From an uncultured Jannaschia sp. (GTDB lineage Bacteria > Pseudomonadota > Alphaproteobacteria > Rhodobacterales > Rhodobacteraceae): a stretch of 64,000 nucleotides of DNA. The notes beneath the pieces are model-generated. The model saw nothing but the letters and a program-made list of their open reading frames with translations, was not told the DNA's origin and made no database searches. Below are positions 1 through 7,283 of the stretch, piece after piece (the stretch's first letter is position 1; each line of letters opens with the position of its first letter). The stretch covers positions 248,001 through 312,000 of the forward strand of contig CANLTZ010000003.1 of NCBI GenBank assembly GCA_947494145.1, given 5' to 3'. A program made the translations under genes and the position numbers.

Positions 1-1
1 C

Positions 2-1156
2 GAGCTTCGATATGCGCCAATCGGCCAATCTGTTGCTCTGATCGGTCTGTCCGTACCAACCGCCGCCTGCAAAGTATTGGAAGGCCAATTAATTGAGCTG
101 GCTCATAAGTCACTTTCGGATCTCTGCGAAGTAACAATTTACCGCGACCTTCCGTCAACGCTCGGTTCGCATGTTTTGATTGTTGGCGTCCAGGTGTTCG
201 AAATCCCGGGCGGCGCCATGAGCACGCGGATTACGCTGGAACGCGTGTCCGACGCAGCCACGCTCTGGAGCGAGACGATAAATGGGATTGTGGCCGACCA
301 GCTCACTGAGCTCGACTTCTCTTGCCTGCAACTGATCAACCGGCTTTTTGAGAACGTCTGCCAAACACTGGCACGCCCCGGCCACCAGGCCAGGGCCGCC
401 AATTCCATGGCCGCCTTGGGCATTGCGAAATGCTTTACGCTGGATGGGGACCACCTTTTGGAAGCCAACAGGCTTTTTTCAAAGGCCTTCGAAATTGAGC
501 CCCGCGGGGTCTTTTTGGCTTGGCAAGCTCAGGTCATGACCATTCAATTCGTGGAACGCTTCGCCGTTGACCCCGATCGCCTTCGTGAAAAGGGGGAGCG
601 GTTATGCGCGGAAGCGCTCAGGCTGGACGCGACCAATTCAAACGTTCTTGCCGGGACCGCCAATTTCCGAACCATCGTTGAACGGAATATCATCGGCGGT
701 CTTGAATTGGCCCGCTTGGCTGTGCGCGCCAACCCCGCCAATCCGCTTGCGTGGTGGGCCCTTTCGAATGCGGTGCAATATACGGGCGATGTAAAGCAAG
801 CCTATTCGGCCGCGACGCGGGCGACACAGCTGGCCATGGGGACGAAGCTTGAATTCTGGGCCGCGTTCCAGCGGTCGCTGGCGGCCATGCTGACCGGCGA
901 TGTGCCCGAAGCGCTTCGTTTCGGAGAGATGTCGAGCGCGCTTGCCCCAGACTTCCGTCCACCATTGCGCTATCTGGGCGCGCTTTACGCGGCGGAGGAT
1001 GACATGACGAATGGGCAGCGTGTCTTTTCGTCGTTGGAAGCGCGAGAAAAGGACTTCACCGTAGATCGGATGATCGAAGACCCCGATTATCCCGTGCGTC
1101 TGATGCGCACGACAGGCCTTCTGGAGCCGGACAAAATTCGCCGCTTCCGGACCTAA
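2..1156 (+). CDS. C-terminal part of a TPR/TolB-like regulatory protein (5' truncated by window edge)
   Basis: The frame is open from base 2, so the true start lies upstream of the window. The first visible ~100 residues (around 'VQVFEIPGGAMSTRITLERVSDAATLWSE') resemble the TolB-like segment that follows the winged-helix DNA-binding domain in CadC/adenylate-cyclase-type regulators, where a 'DA.TG..LW.E' signature is usual. The rest is helical and TPR-like: paired A/L-rich helices with 'AFEIEPRG', 'ALRLDATN', 'AVRANPAN' and 'MSSALAPDF' turns at roughly 34-residue spacing. No catalytic motif is visible. A DNA-binding N-terminus is inferred from family architecture, not seen. It could also be a plain TPR protein. 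Confidence 0.6.
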   Translation, partial: ELRYAPIGQSVALIGLSVPTAACKVLEGQLIELAHKSLSDLCEVTIYRDLPSTLGSHVLIVGVQVFEIPGGAMSTRITLERVSDAATLWSETINGIVADQLTELDFSCLQLINRLFENVCQTLARPGHQARAANSMAALGIAKCFTLDGDHLLEANRLFSKAFEIEPRGVFLAWQAQVMTIQFVERFAVDPDRLREKGERLCAEALRLDATNSNVLAGTANFRTIVERNIIGGLELARLAVRANPANPLAWWALSNAVQYTGDVKQAYSAATRATQLAMGTKLEFWAAFQRSLAAMLTGDVPEALRFGEMSSALAPDFRPPLRYLGALYAAEDDMTNGQRVFSSLEAREKDFTVDRMIEDPDYPVRLMRTTGLLEPDKIRRFRT

Positions 1157-1479
1157 GCCGTTGGTTTGCGGTCGACTCCGATGTCTGGCCACGACGTGAA
1201 ATCAACGCGTTCAACCGGGTAAGACGGCTGCATCAATCAAGGCTCACAACCAAACCGTCGCACGATACCATGCACTTGGAACGACGTGACGACACCCAAA
1301 TCATCGCCGACGCCCCTGTTCGCCGCAATGCGCGCCTTCGTCTCATAATAGGTCGAGCCACTGGCGGCGTATTGCGACGCAGCCCTGTGAAAGACTGAAC
1401 AAGAAAGCTGTAAACTTTCTGGCGCTTTCTACTCTATGCTCCATCGACGGCTTACCGGCCTTGGGGGGACCAGCGGCGC
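1157..1479. other. Intergenic stretch with a possible minus-strand gene remnant
   Basis: No intact gene. On the minus strand an open frame runs from about 1428 down to a TGA at 1237-1239 and reads protein-like (it contains SGSTYYETKARIAANRG and ends FQVHGIVRRFGCEP). It has no ATG and is closed upstream by a TAG at 1429-1431. It may be the tail of a decayed gene; I do not recognise the family. The last ~50 bases before 1480 hold the leader of the antiporter gene, including a G run at 1463-1468 that can act as ribosome binding site. Confidence 0.25.
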
Positions 1480-2733
1480 ATGACCGGATATCTGATGATC
1501 ACTGCCTTCCTGGTGATGTTCTGCATGGTCGCCAACCGCCTGTCGCGCAGCGTGCTCACTGCACCCATGGTCTTTCTTGGCTTTGGCACGGTCCTCGCGA
1601 TGCTTGGAATGGTGCCAGAGGAAGGATCGGAGGAGGTGCTGCATACCGTGGCAGAAATCGCGCTCGTGGTTCTTCTGTTCCTCGATGCGGCGCAGATCGA
1701 TCAACGGGCCCTGTTGCAGCGGCGGGTCTGGCCGTTTCGGATGCTGCTGATCGGGCTGCCGCTCGGGTTTCTTCTGGGCATCGCACTGGGCTGGCTTGTC
1801 TTGCCCGGCTGGCCCTTGGCAGCCGTGGCGCTTGTCGCAGCCATTCTGGCACCCACCGATGCGGCTTTAGGCCAAGCGGTTGTGTCGAACACCGCCATAG
1901 CCGAGCGGCCCCGCCGCGCGTTGACGGTCGAAAGCGGGCTCAATGACGGGCTGGCTTTGCCGCTGGTTTTGTTGATGGCGTCCTTTGCCGCCCCGGCGGC
2001 ACAGGCACCTGATGGCGGCTGGCTTTTGTTTACGGCGAAGCAACTGATCCTCGGCCCGCTTGTCGGGCTGCCCATCGGATTGATGGCGGGCGTGGTCTTG
2101 CTTTGGGCGAAGCGAACGGCAGCGACGGCGGATATCTACGAAGGTATCGCCGCATTGGCGCTAGCGGCTAGCGTCTACCTGCTGGCCATCCAAATCGGGG
2201 GTAACGGCTTCATCGCAGCTTTCACGGCTGGCCTGGGTTTCGGCGCCATCGTGCGCGGGCGATGCGCTTTCGTCTATGAGTTCACGGAAAGCGAAGGGCA
2301 GTTTCTGGCTTGGGCCGCGTTCTTTCTTCTGGGCGCCGTGCTGGTGCCCGAAGCGGCGGCGCATCTTACGGTTGAGGCGCTGCTCTTGATCCTCGGCAGC
2401 CTCTTTATTGTTCGCCCGCTCGCGATTTGGCTGTCGCTCATCGGGACCGATAGCGCACCGGTCACGCGGCTCTTCTTCGGATGGTTCGGGCCGCGGGGCC
2501 TCGCCACCGCGCTTTTTGCGCTATTGGTGGTCGACCAGTTGGAACACGGCTTGGCCGAGGACGTTCTGTTCCTGGCGGTTAATGCCGTCTGGATCAGCGC
2601 CGTGTTGCACGGGGTGACCGCCGCGCCGGGCGCGGCTTGGTACGCGCGACGACTGGAAAGCATGGGCGAAGACAAACCCGAGATGCAGGAAACGCGACCT
2701 TCGGCTGAAACCTTCAAGACAAGACTGACATAG
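1480..2733 (+). CDS. CPA1-type cation:proton antiporter (NhaP-like)
   Basis: A 417-residue inner-membrane protein with about 12 hydrophobic segments and the length usual for NhaP/CPA1 exchangers. The ion-binding region 'LAPTDAALGQAVV' (PTD at residues 125-127) and 'ESGLNDGLALP' (151-161) match the family's discontinuous-helix motif and its conserved ESGLNDG. Expected role: Na+(K+)/H+ exchange across the cytoplasmic membrane. The last ~35 residues are hydrophilic and cytoplasmic. The stop is 17 bp before the Rieske-glutamate-synthase fusion gene on the same strand, so co-transcription is likely; why a cation exchanger is linked to two Rieske-fused enzymes is not clear. Family assignment is firm, substrate ion is inference. 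Confidence 0.85.
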   Translation: MTGYLMITAFLVMFCMVANRLSRSVLTAPMVFLGFGTVLAMLGMVPEEGSEEVLHTVAEIALVVLLFLDAAQIDQRALLQRRVWPFRMLLIGLPLGFLLGIALGWLVLPGWPLAAVALVAAILAPTDAALGQAVVSNTAIAERPRRALTVESGLNDGLALPLVLLMASFAAPAAQAPDGGWLLFTAKQLILGPLVGLPIGLMAGVVLLWAKRTAATADIYEGIAALALAASVYLLAIQIGGNGFIAAFTAGLGFGAIVRGRCAFVYEFTESEGQFLAWAAFFLLGAVLVPEAAAHLTVEALLLILGSLFIVRPLAIWLSLIGTDSAPVTRLFFGWFGPRGLATALFALLVVDQLEHGLAEDVLFLAVNAVWISAVLHGVTAAPGAAWYARRLESMGEDKPEMQETRPSAETFKTRLT

Positions 2734-2750
2734 AAGACAGGGACCACTAC

Positions 2751-4361
2751 ATGACCAAAACAGCCGTTGCGCGCCTAAGCGACCTGCCCGACCGAGACCC
2801 GCAATATGCCCTTGTCGCGAATGTCGACCTCGTGGTTGTCCGCTTCGATGACGAAGTCTCGGTGCTCTATGGCCGGTGCCTGCATCGCGGCGCACTCATG
2901 TCCGACGGCTTCGTGCGTGGAAAGGACCTGATCTGCGGATTGCATGACTGGGATTACCGGCTCGATACGGGCATTTCTGCCTATGCCAACGAAGAAAAGC
3001 TGCCGAAGTTTACCTCTTGGATTGAAGGCGATGAAGTTCTCGTCGACGAAGGCGAGATCGCGGCCTGGGCCAAAGACAACCCACAACCCTTCGACCGCGA
3101 TGCATATCTGGGCCTTTATGCCGATACCAGCCACGGCACCGAGGAAGAGCCGCATACCAGCCTGATCCAGCAATATGCGCGGGATGGCCTGTCAAAGACC
3201 GGGCACCATGGCCGGGTCGATGCCATGGGCGTGCCCCGCGACCAGCTACCAGACTGGGACGATATCCAACTTCTGACCGCACAGCTGCACCGCATGCCGC
3301 TGCTGGAGGAAGAGCCTGTGGGAACCGACGTGGTCATCGGCCCAAATGCACAGAAACCCTTGCGCCTCGACATCCCCCTTTTCGTCTCGGATATGTCCTT
3401 CGGCGCCCTGTCGGAGCCCGCGAAGCTTGCCCTGGCTCGGGGTGCGGAAATCGCAGGCACCGGCATCTGTTCGGGCGAAGGTGGCATGTTGCCAGAAGAA
3501 CAGGCGGCCAACAGCCGATATTTCTATGAACTGGCCTCCGCCCGGTTTGGGTTCGATTGGGACAAGCTCGCCAAGGTTCAGGCATTCCATTTCAAGGGGG
3601 GCCAGGGCGCCAAGACGGGCACAGGCGGTCACCTGCCGGGCAACAAGGTCCAGGGCAAGATCGCCGAAGTGCGCGGTTTGGAAGAGGGCGAGGACGCAAT
3701 CTCGCCCCCGCGCTTCCCTGACTGGACCGAGCCTTCGCAGATCAAGGATTTCGCCGACGAAGTGCGCGACCGCACCGGCGGCATCCCCATCGGCTACAAA
3801 CTCTCGGCCCAACATATCGAAAAGGACATCGAAGCAGCGCTTGAGGTGGGCGTCGACTACATAATACTCGACGGTCGCGGCGGCGGCACCGGGGCCGCGC
3901 CGATCATCTTCCGGGACAATATCTCGGTCCCCACCATCCCGGCCCTGGCCCGCGCAAGGCGCCATCTGGACCGCTCTGGCCGCGGGGATGTGACGCTTGT
4001 GATCACAGGCGGGCTGCGCAAACCGGCCGATTTCATCAAAGCCTTGGCCTTGGGCGCTGATGCCGTGGCGCTCTCCAACGCGGCTATGCAGGCCATCGGC
4101 TGCATCGCCATGCGCGCCTGCCACACCAACAATTGCCCCGTGGGCATCGCCAGCCAGAAGCCGCATCTCGTCAGCCGACTGGTGGTCGAAAAGTCGGCGC
4201 GCCAGCTCGCCAACTTCTTTTCCGCGAGCGTGGAGCTGATGCAGGTCATGGCCCGCGCCTGCGGTCACGATCATGTGTCGGGCTTCAATGCCGATGACCT
4301 GACAACCTGGGACAGGAACATGGCCGACCTATCCGGTGTGGCCTACGGAGGCATGACATGA
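2751..4361 (+). CDS. Rieske-domain/FMN-binding glutamate-synthase-like fusion protein
   Basis: A 536-residue protein with two parts. Residues ~1-110 form a Rieske [2Fe-2S] domain: C43-x-H45 and C62-x2-H65 ('CLHRGAL' and 'CGLHDWDY'). Residues ~150-520 are the FMN-binding (beta/alpha)8 synthase domain of glutamate synthase (GltB-like): 'GIPIGYKLSAQHIEKDIEA', 'DGRGGGTGAAP', 'ITGGLRKPADF', and the classic [3Fe-4S] spacing C451-x5-C457-x4-C462 ('CHTNNCPVGIA'). The glutaminase (amidotransferase) domain of true GOGAT is absent, so free ammonia, another donor or another substrate must be used. Predicted cytosolic flavo-iron-sulfur oxidoreductase taking electrons through its own Rieske centre. Its stop overlaps the next start by 4 bp (ATGA), implying translational coupling with another Rieske fusion. 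The reaction is unknown. Confidence 0.85.
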   Translation: MTKTAVARLSDLPDRDPQYALVANVDLVVVRFDDEVSVLYGRCLHRGALMSDGFVRGKDLICGLHDWDYRLDTGISAYANEEKLPKFTSWIEGDEVLVDEGEIAAWAKDNPQPFDRDAYLGLYADTSHGTEEEPHTSLIQQYARDGLSKTGHHGRVDAMGVPRDQLPDWDDIQLLTAQLHRMPLLEEEPVGTDVVIGPNAQKPLRLDIPLFVSDMSFGALSEPAKLALARGAEIAGTGICSGEGGMLPEEQAANSRYFYELASARFGFDWDKLAKVQAFHFKGGQGAKTGTGGHLPGNKVQGKIAEVRGLEEGEDAISPPRFPDWTEPSQIKDFADEVRDRTGGIPIGYKLSAQHIEKDIEAALEVGVDYIILDGRGGGTGAAPIIFRDNISVPTIPALARARRHLDRSGRGDVTLVITGGLRKPADFIKALALGADAVALSNAAMQAIGCIAMRACHTNNCPVGIASQKPHLVSRLVVEKSARQLANFFSASVELMQVMARACGHDHVSGFNADDLTTWDRNMADLSGVAYGGMT

Positions 4362-6328
4362 GCGAATTGGATTGGATCAGCGTCGGCAAGGTCGAAGACC
4401 TGCCCGAAGGGCGCGTCAAGACTGTCAGCGCGCGGACGACCTTTCTGTGCCTGTCGCATTTCGACGGCCAATGGGCCGCCATGGACAACCACTGCCCCCA
4501 CCAGGGCGGGCCGTTGGGCGAAGGCTCCATCGAGAAGGGCGTGGACGGCCAGTGCTGGATCCGCTGCCCGTGGCACGGCTGGGATTTCGATCCGCTGACC
4601 GGTGCGCCGCCTGGCGGGCATGAGGACACGGGTCAGAAGGTCTATCCCGTCGAGGTGCGAGACGGCGAAGTTTTCGTCGGGCTGGAACCCGAGCCCCCGC
4701 ACGAGCGGACCGTGACCGACGCCATGGCGGAGACGCTGGTGAATTGGGGTGTGACCCGCGTCTTCGGGATGGTGGGCCATTCCAATTTGGGCCTGGCCGA
4801 TGCGATCCGCCGCCAGACCGCCGAAGGCAAGATGAGCTATATCGGCATCCGCCATGAAGGCGCGGCGGCCTTCGCGGCCTCGGCCTATGGCAAGTTGACG
4901 GGCGTGCCCGCGGCCTGCCTGACCATTGCGGGACCTGGCGCCACGAACCTGCTGACCGGCATGTGGGACGCCAAGGTGGACCGCTCCCCGGTCCTGGCGC
5001 TGACCGGCCAAGTGCAAACGCAGGTCATGGGTCCGGGCGCGTTCCAAGACATCGACCTGTCTTCCGCCTTCGAGGCGGTCAGCCGGTTTTCGCAGCCCGT
5101 TCTGCCCAGCTCCAAACATGTCGAACTGGCGTCATTGGCCTGCAAGACCGCGCTGATCGAGCGGGACGTGTCGCACCTGATCTTCCCCGACGACGTGCAG
5201 ACCATGCCCAGCGACGCGCCGGCCGGCGGCCCGGACGGCCGCATGTCGACGCCGGTGGTCAAGCCGACCGACGGGGATGTCGACCGGGCGGTCGAGATGA
5301 TCAACGCCGCCAAGCGCCCCATCGTCATTATCGGCCACGGCGCGTGGGAGTCGCGGGAGGCGATCATCGCCCTGGCCGAGGCCATCGGCGCGCCGGTCCT
5401 GACCACCTTCAAGGGCAAGGGCCTGATCCCCGACAGCCACTCCAACGCCGCCGGCGTGTTGGGGCGGTCGGGCACGCCCATCGCCAGCTGGTTCATGAAT
5501 GAATGCGACCTGCAGATCGTGCTGGGCGCATCGTTTTCCAACCATACCGGCATCGAGCCCGGCAAGCCCACGATCCAGGTGGATTTCGAGCGGATGCAGC
5601 TGGGCAAGTTCCATCCCGTCACCCTGCCCGTCTGGGGCGAGATCGGCGCGTTCTGCGCGACCGTGCGGCCTGCGGTCCGAAAGAACGCCGACGCGCCCGA
5701 CCAAGTGGCCGAACTGGCCGAACGCTGGGCCATCTGGCGCGCCGAAAAAGCATCGCGCCTGGCCGAAGAAGGGGCGAACGGCGTCCATTCCGCCGCCATC
5801 TTCGAAGCGCTGTCGCGGGTCGCCCCGGCGGATGCGTTGATCGCCGTGGACGTGGGCAACAACACCTATTCCTTTGGCCGCTATTTCGAGACCAAGGGCC
5901 AGCACGTGATGATGTCGGGCTATCTGGGCTCCATCGGGTTTTCGCTACCCGCCGCCATGGGTGCCTGGGCCGCAACCCAGGATTTCCAGCATCTGCGCGG
6001 GCGCAAAGTGATCTCGATCTCGGGCGATGGCGGGTTCGGGCAATACGCGATGGAGCTGACGACTGCGGTGAAGTACCGGATGGATATCACCCATATCCTT
6101 TTGCATAACAACGAGTTGGGGAAAATCTCGAAAGAGCAGCGCGCCGGTGAATGGCCCGTATGGGAAACCTCGCTGGTAAACCCCTCCTTTTCTGCCTTCG
6201 CACGCCTTTGCGGCGCCCAAGGGTCCAAGGTCACGAAAGGCGCCGATGTTGAGGCCGCGCTCGCGGAGGCATTGGCCGTCGACGGTCCGTCCCTTCTGGA
6301 AGTGATGACCGACGCCGAACTGGTCTAA
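4358..6328 (+). CDS. Rieske-domain/thiamine-diphosphate-dependent enzyme fusion (pyruvate oxidase/acetolactate synthase-like)
   Basis: A 656-residue fusion. Residues ~1-110 are a second Rieske domain (C46-x-H48, C70-x2-H73: 'CPHQGGPLG', 'CPWHGWDF'). From ~118 it follows the three-domain ThDP fold of pyruvate oxidase/acetolactate synthase: PYR domain with the activating Glu167 ('IRHEGAAAFAA'), a central domain ('RPIVIIGHGAWESREAI', 'GAPVLTTFKGKGLIPDSH'), and a PP domain with GDG at 556-558 and NN at 584-585, the Mg-ThDP motif at the usual spacing. It should decarboxylate a 2-oxo acid and pass electrons to the attached Rieske cluster rather than only to FAD or quinone; this is inference. Substrate unknown. 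Translationally coupled to the preceding Rieske-GOGAT-like gene. Stop at 6326-6328. Confidence 0.83.
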   Translation: MSELDWISVGKVEDLPEGRVKTVSARTTFLCLSHFDGQWAAMDNHCPHQGGPLGEGSIEKGVDGQCWIRCPWHGWDFDPLTGAPPGGHEDTGQKVYPVEVRDGEVFVGLEPEPPHERTVTDAMAETLVNWGVTRVFGMVGHSNLGLADAIRRQTAEGKMSYIGIRHEGAAAFAASAYGKLTGVPAACLTIAGPGATNLLTGMWDAKVDRSPVLALTGQVQTQVMGPGAFQDIDLSSAFEAVSRFSQPVLPSSKHVELASLACKTALIERDVSHLIFPDDVQTMPSDAPAGGPDGRMSTPVVKPTDGDVDRAVEMINAAKRPIVIIGHGAWESREAIIALAEAIGAPVLTTFKGKGLIPDSHSNAAGVLGRSGTPIASWFMNECDLQIVLGASFSNHTGIEPGKPTIQVDFERMQLGKFHPVTLPVWGEIGAFCATVRPAVRKNADAPDQVAELAERWAIWRAEKASRLAEEGANGVHSAAIFEALSRVAPADALIAVDVGNNTYSFGRYFETKGQHVMMSGYLGSIGFSLPAAMGAWAATQDFQHLRGRKVISISGDGGFGQYAMELTTAVKYRMDITHILLHNNELGKISKEQRAGEWPVWETSLVNPSFSAFARLCGAQGSKVTKGADVEAALAEALAVDGPSLLEVMTDAELV

Positions 6329-6506
6329 CCGGGCCACAGCCGCCCCACACCTCGGCCCCAAAACTGCGCTGCCCATGGGCGGCGTAGCACCACACGTTAT
6401 CGCGAGAAACCGTCCGAAAATGCACTACCTACACCTCTTAACGGTGCAGGTGATGGATAGCCGTGCACGATTGTTGTGGCATCCCAACTAGATCGAAGGC
6501 CCTGAC

Positions 6507-6524
6507 TGTCAAGCAATCGATACA
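6507..6524. promoter_or_regulatory. PpsR/CrtJ-type operator 1 (TGT-N12-ACA)
   Basis: The bases read TGTCAAGCAATCGATACA, an exact match to the TGT-N12-ACA consensus of the redox- and light-responsive repressor PpsR/CrtJ. It lies ~140 bp upstream of pucB and forms a pair with a second site 8 bp further on. Paired sites of this type upstream of puc are established in Rhodobacter; repression of this operon under oxygen is inferred. Confidence 0.75.
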
Positions 6525-6525
6525 G

Positions 6526-6554
6526 TTGATAATGTCATTCTTAGTTGACATACT
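6526..6554 (+). promoter_or_regulatory. Candidate puc promoter between/over the operators
   Basis: TTGATA (6526-6531) and CATACT (6549-6554) are separated by 17 bp and match five and four of six sigma-70 consensus bases. The element sits between and overlaps the two TGT-N12-ACA sites, which is where a repressor would block polymerase. Only a motif match; a TTGACA at 6545-6550 is an alternative -35 but lacks a good -10. Confidence 0.35.
6533..6550. promoter_or_regulatory. PpsR/CrtJ-type operator 2 (TGT-N12-ACA)
   Basis: TGTCATTCTTAGTTGACA is a second exact TGT-N12-ACA palindrome. Its first base is 26 bp after that of operator 1. Two sites in tandem are typical of cooperative PpsR/CrtJ binding at puc promoters. 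Confidence 0.75.
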
Positions 6555-6665
6555 CGAAGAATCGGCCGGAGTCTCTGGACGCGGTCGTGGAGGCGAGAGC
6601 ATGGCCGTCCAAACACCGTGCGGTCGTTCTCCGACCCTTGTGACCAACTCAGGAGGAGATCGGAT

Positions 6666-6821
6666 ATGTCCGACGATCCAGATAAGGTTTGGCCAACCGG
6701 CTTAAATCTGAAGGAAGCAGAGGAAGTTCACAGCTACCTCATCGATGGCACGCGCGTGTTCGGCGCCATTGCGCTTCTAGCCCATATGCTCGTGGCGGTT
6801 TCGACGCCTTGGCTCGGCTAA
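6666..6821 (+). CDS. pucB: Light-harvesting complex 2 (LH2) beta subunit
   Basis: A 51-residue single-span membrane polypeptide, the exact length of Rhodobacter sphaeroides PucB and clearly alike ('KVWPTGLNLKEAEEVH', 'GTRVFGAIALLAHMLVAV', ending 'STPWLG'). The His in 'LLAHML' is the expected ligand of the B850 bacteriochlorophyll; the His in 'EEVHSYL' is the upstream conserved one. The start is set by a strong AGGAGGAG Shine-Dalgarno at 6651-6658, seven bases before the ATG. It pairs with PucA to form the peripheral antenna ring in the photosynthetic membrane. First gene of the puc operon, under the two PpsR-type sites. Confidence 0.95.
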   Translation: MSDDPDKVWPTGLNLKEAEEVHSYLIDGTRVFGAIALLAHMLVAVSTPWLG

Positions 6822-6834
6822 GAAAGGCAACGTT

Positions 6835-7179
6835 ATGAACAATGCAAAAATGTGGCTGGTGGTTCCGCCAGCTGTTGGCGTTCCCGTCTTTCTTGGCGCG
6901 GTGGCGGTCGGATCCTTCTCCGTCCACGTCGCCGTTCTGAGCAATACGTCCTGGGTGTCGGACTTCCTGTCCGGCCAGGAATTGGGCACGGGTGATGCAG
7001 TCGCCGCAGCCGCCATCGTTCCCGATGTGGACACGGCCAATGCCGCCTATGTGCAAGACCTGGACGGCCAGCGCGAACTCACAGTGATCCTGCCGGATGG
7101 CAGTACCGCGCGGGCGATCTTGCAGACCGACGAAGTTCTGGCTTCGGCCTCTGCTCCGCCGCTCGGCATATTGCACTAG
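6835..7179 (+). CDS. pucA: LH2 alpha subunit with a ~60-residue C-terminal extension and Phe44-Leu45
   Basis: The first 47 residues align without gaps to R. sphaeroides PucA (shared K5, W7-L8-V9-V10, P12, V14-G15-V16-P17, F19-L20, H31, A33-V34-L35, T38, W40, G47). His31 is the B850 ligand. Positions 44-45, normally Tyr/Trp or Tyr/Tyr hydrogen-bonding the B850 pigments, are Phe-Leu, as in the B800-820 (LH3) antenna of Rhodoblastus acidophilus. The protein then continues to 114 residues instead of about 54, with an acidic, soluble tail ('DLDGQRELTVILPDG'). R. sphaeroides Puc2A is a precedent for a long alpha tail. The gene starts 13 bp after pucB; the tail's role is unknown. Confidence 0.92.
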   Translation: MNNAKMWLVVPPAVGVPVFLGAVAVGSFSVHVAVLSNTSWVSDFLSGQELGTGDAVAAAAIVPDVDTANAAYVQDLDGQRELTVILPDGSTARAILQTDEVLASASAPPLGILH

Positions 7180-7186
7180 ACGATAC

Positions 7187-7214
7187 ACCCTGGGGCGGCC
7201 TGTCGCCCTGGGGT
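7187..7214 (+). terminator. Intercistronic stem-loop between pucA and pucC
   Basis: An 11-bp stem (7187-7197 with 7204-7214, two G-U pairs, 6-nt loop) followed by TATTCT, starting 8 bases after the pucA stop. In other puc operons a hairpin here protects the pucBA message and attenuates pucC; the same role is inferred. Confidence 0.6.
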
Positions 7215-7283
7215 TATTCTCGGATCCTCCCGGCGGCCCCGATCCTGGGGTGGGTCGGGCTCCGCGCAGCCTTCTGACGAGAC

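Noticed and set aside
6463-6705. 80-codon frame across the puc upstream region
   Set aside because: It overlaps the PpsR-type sites and pucB start, and its translation shows no protein-like features.
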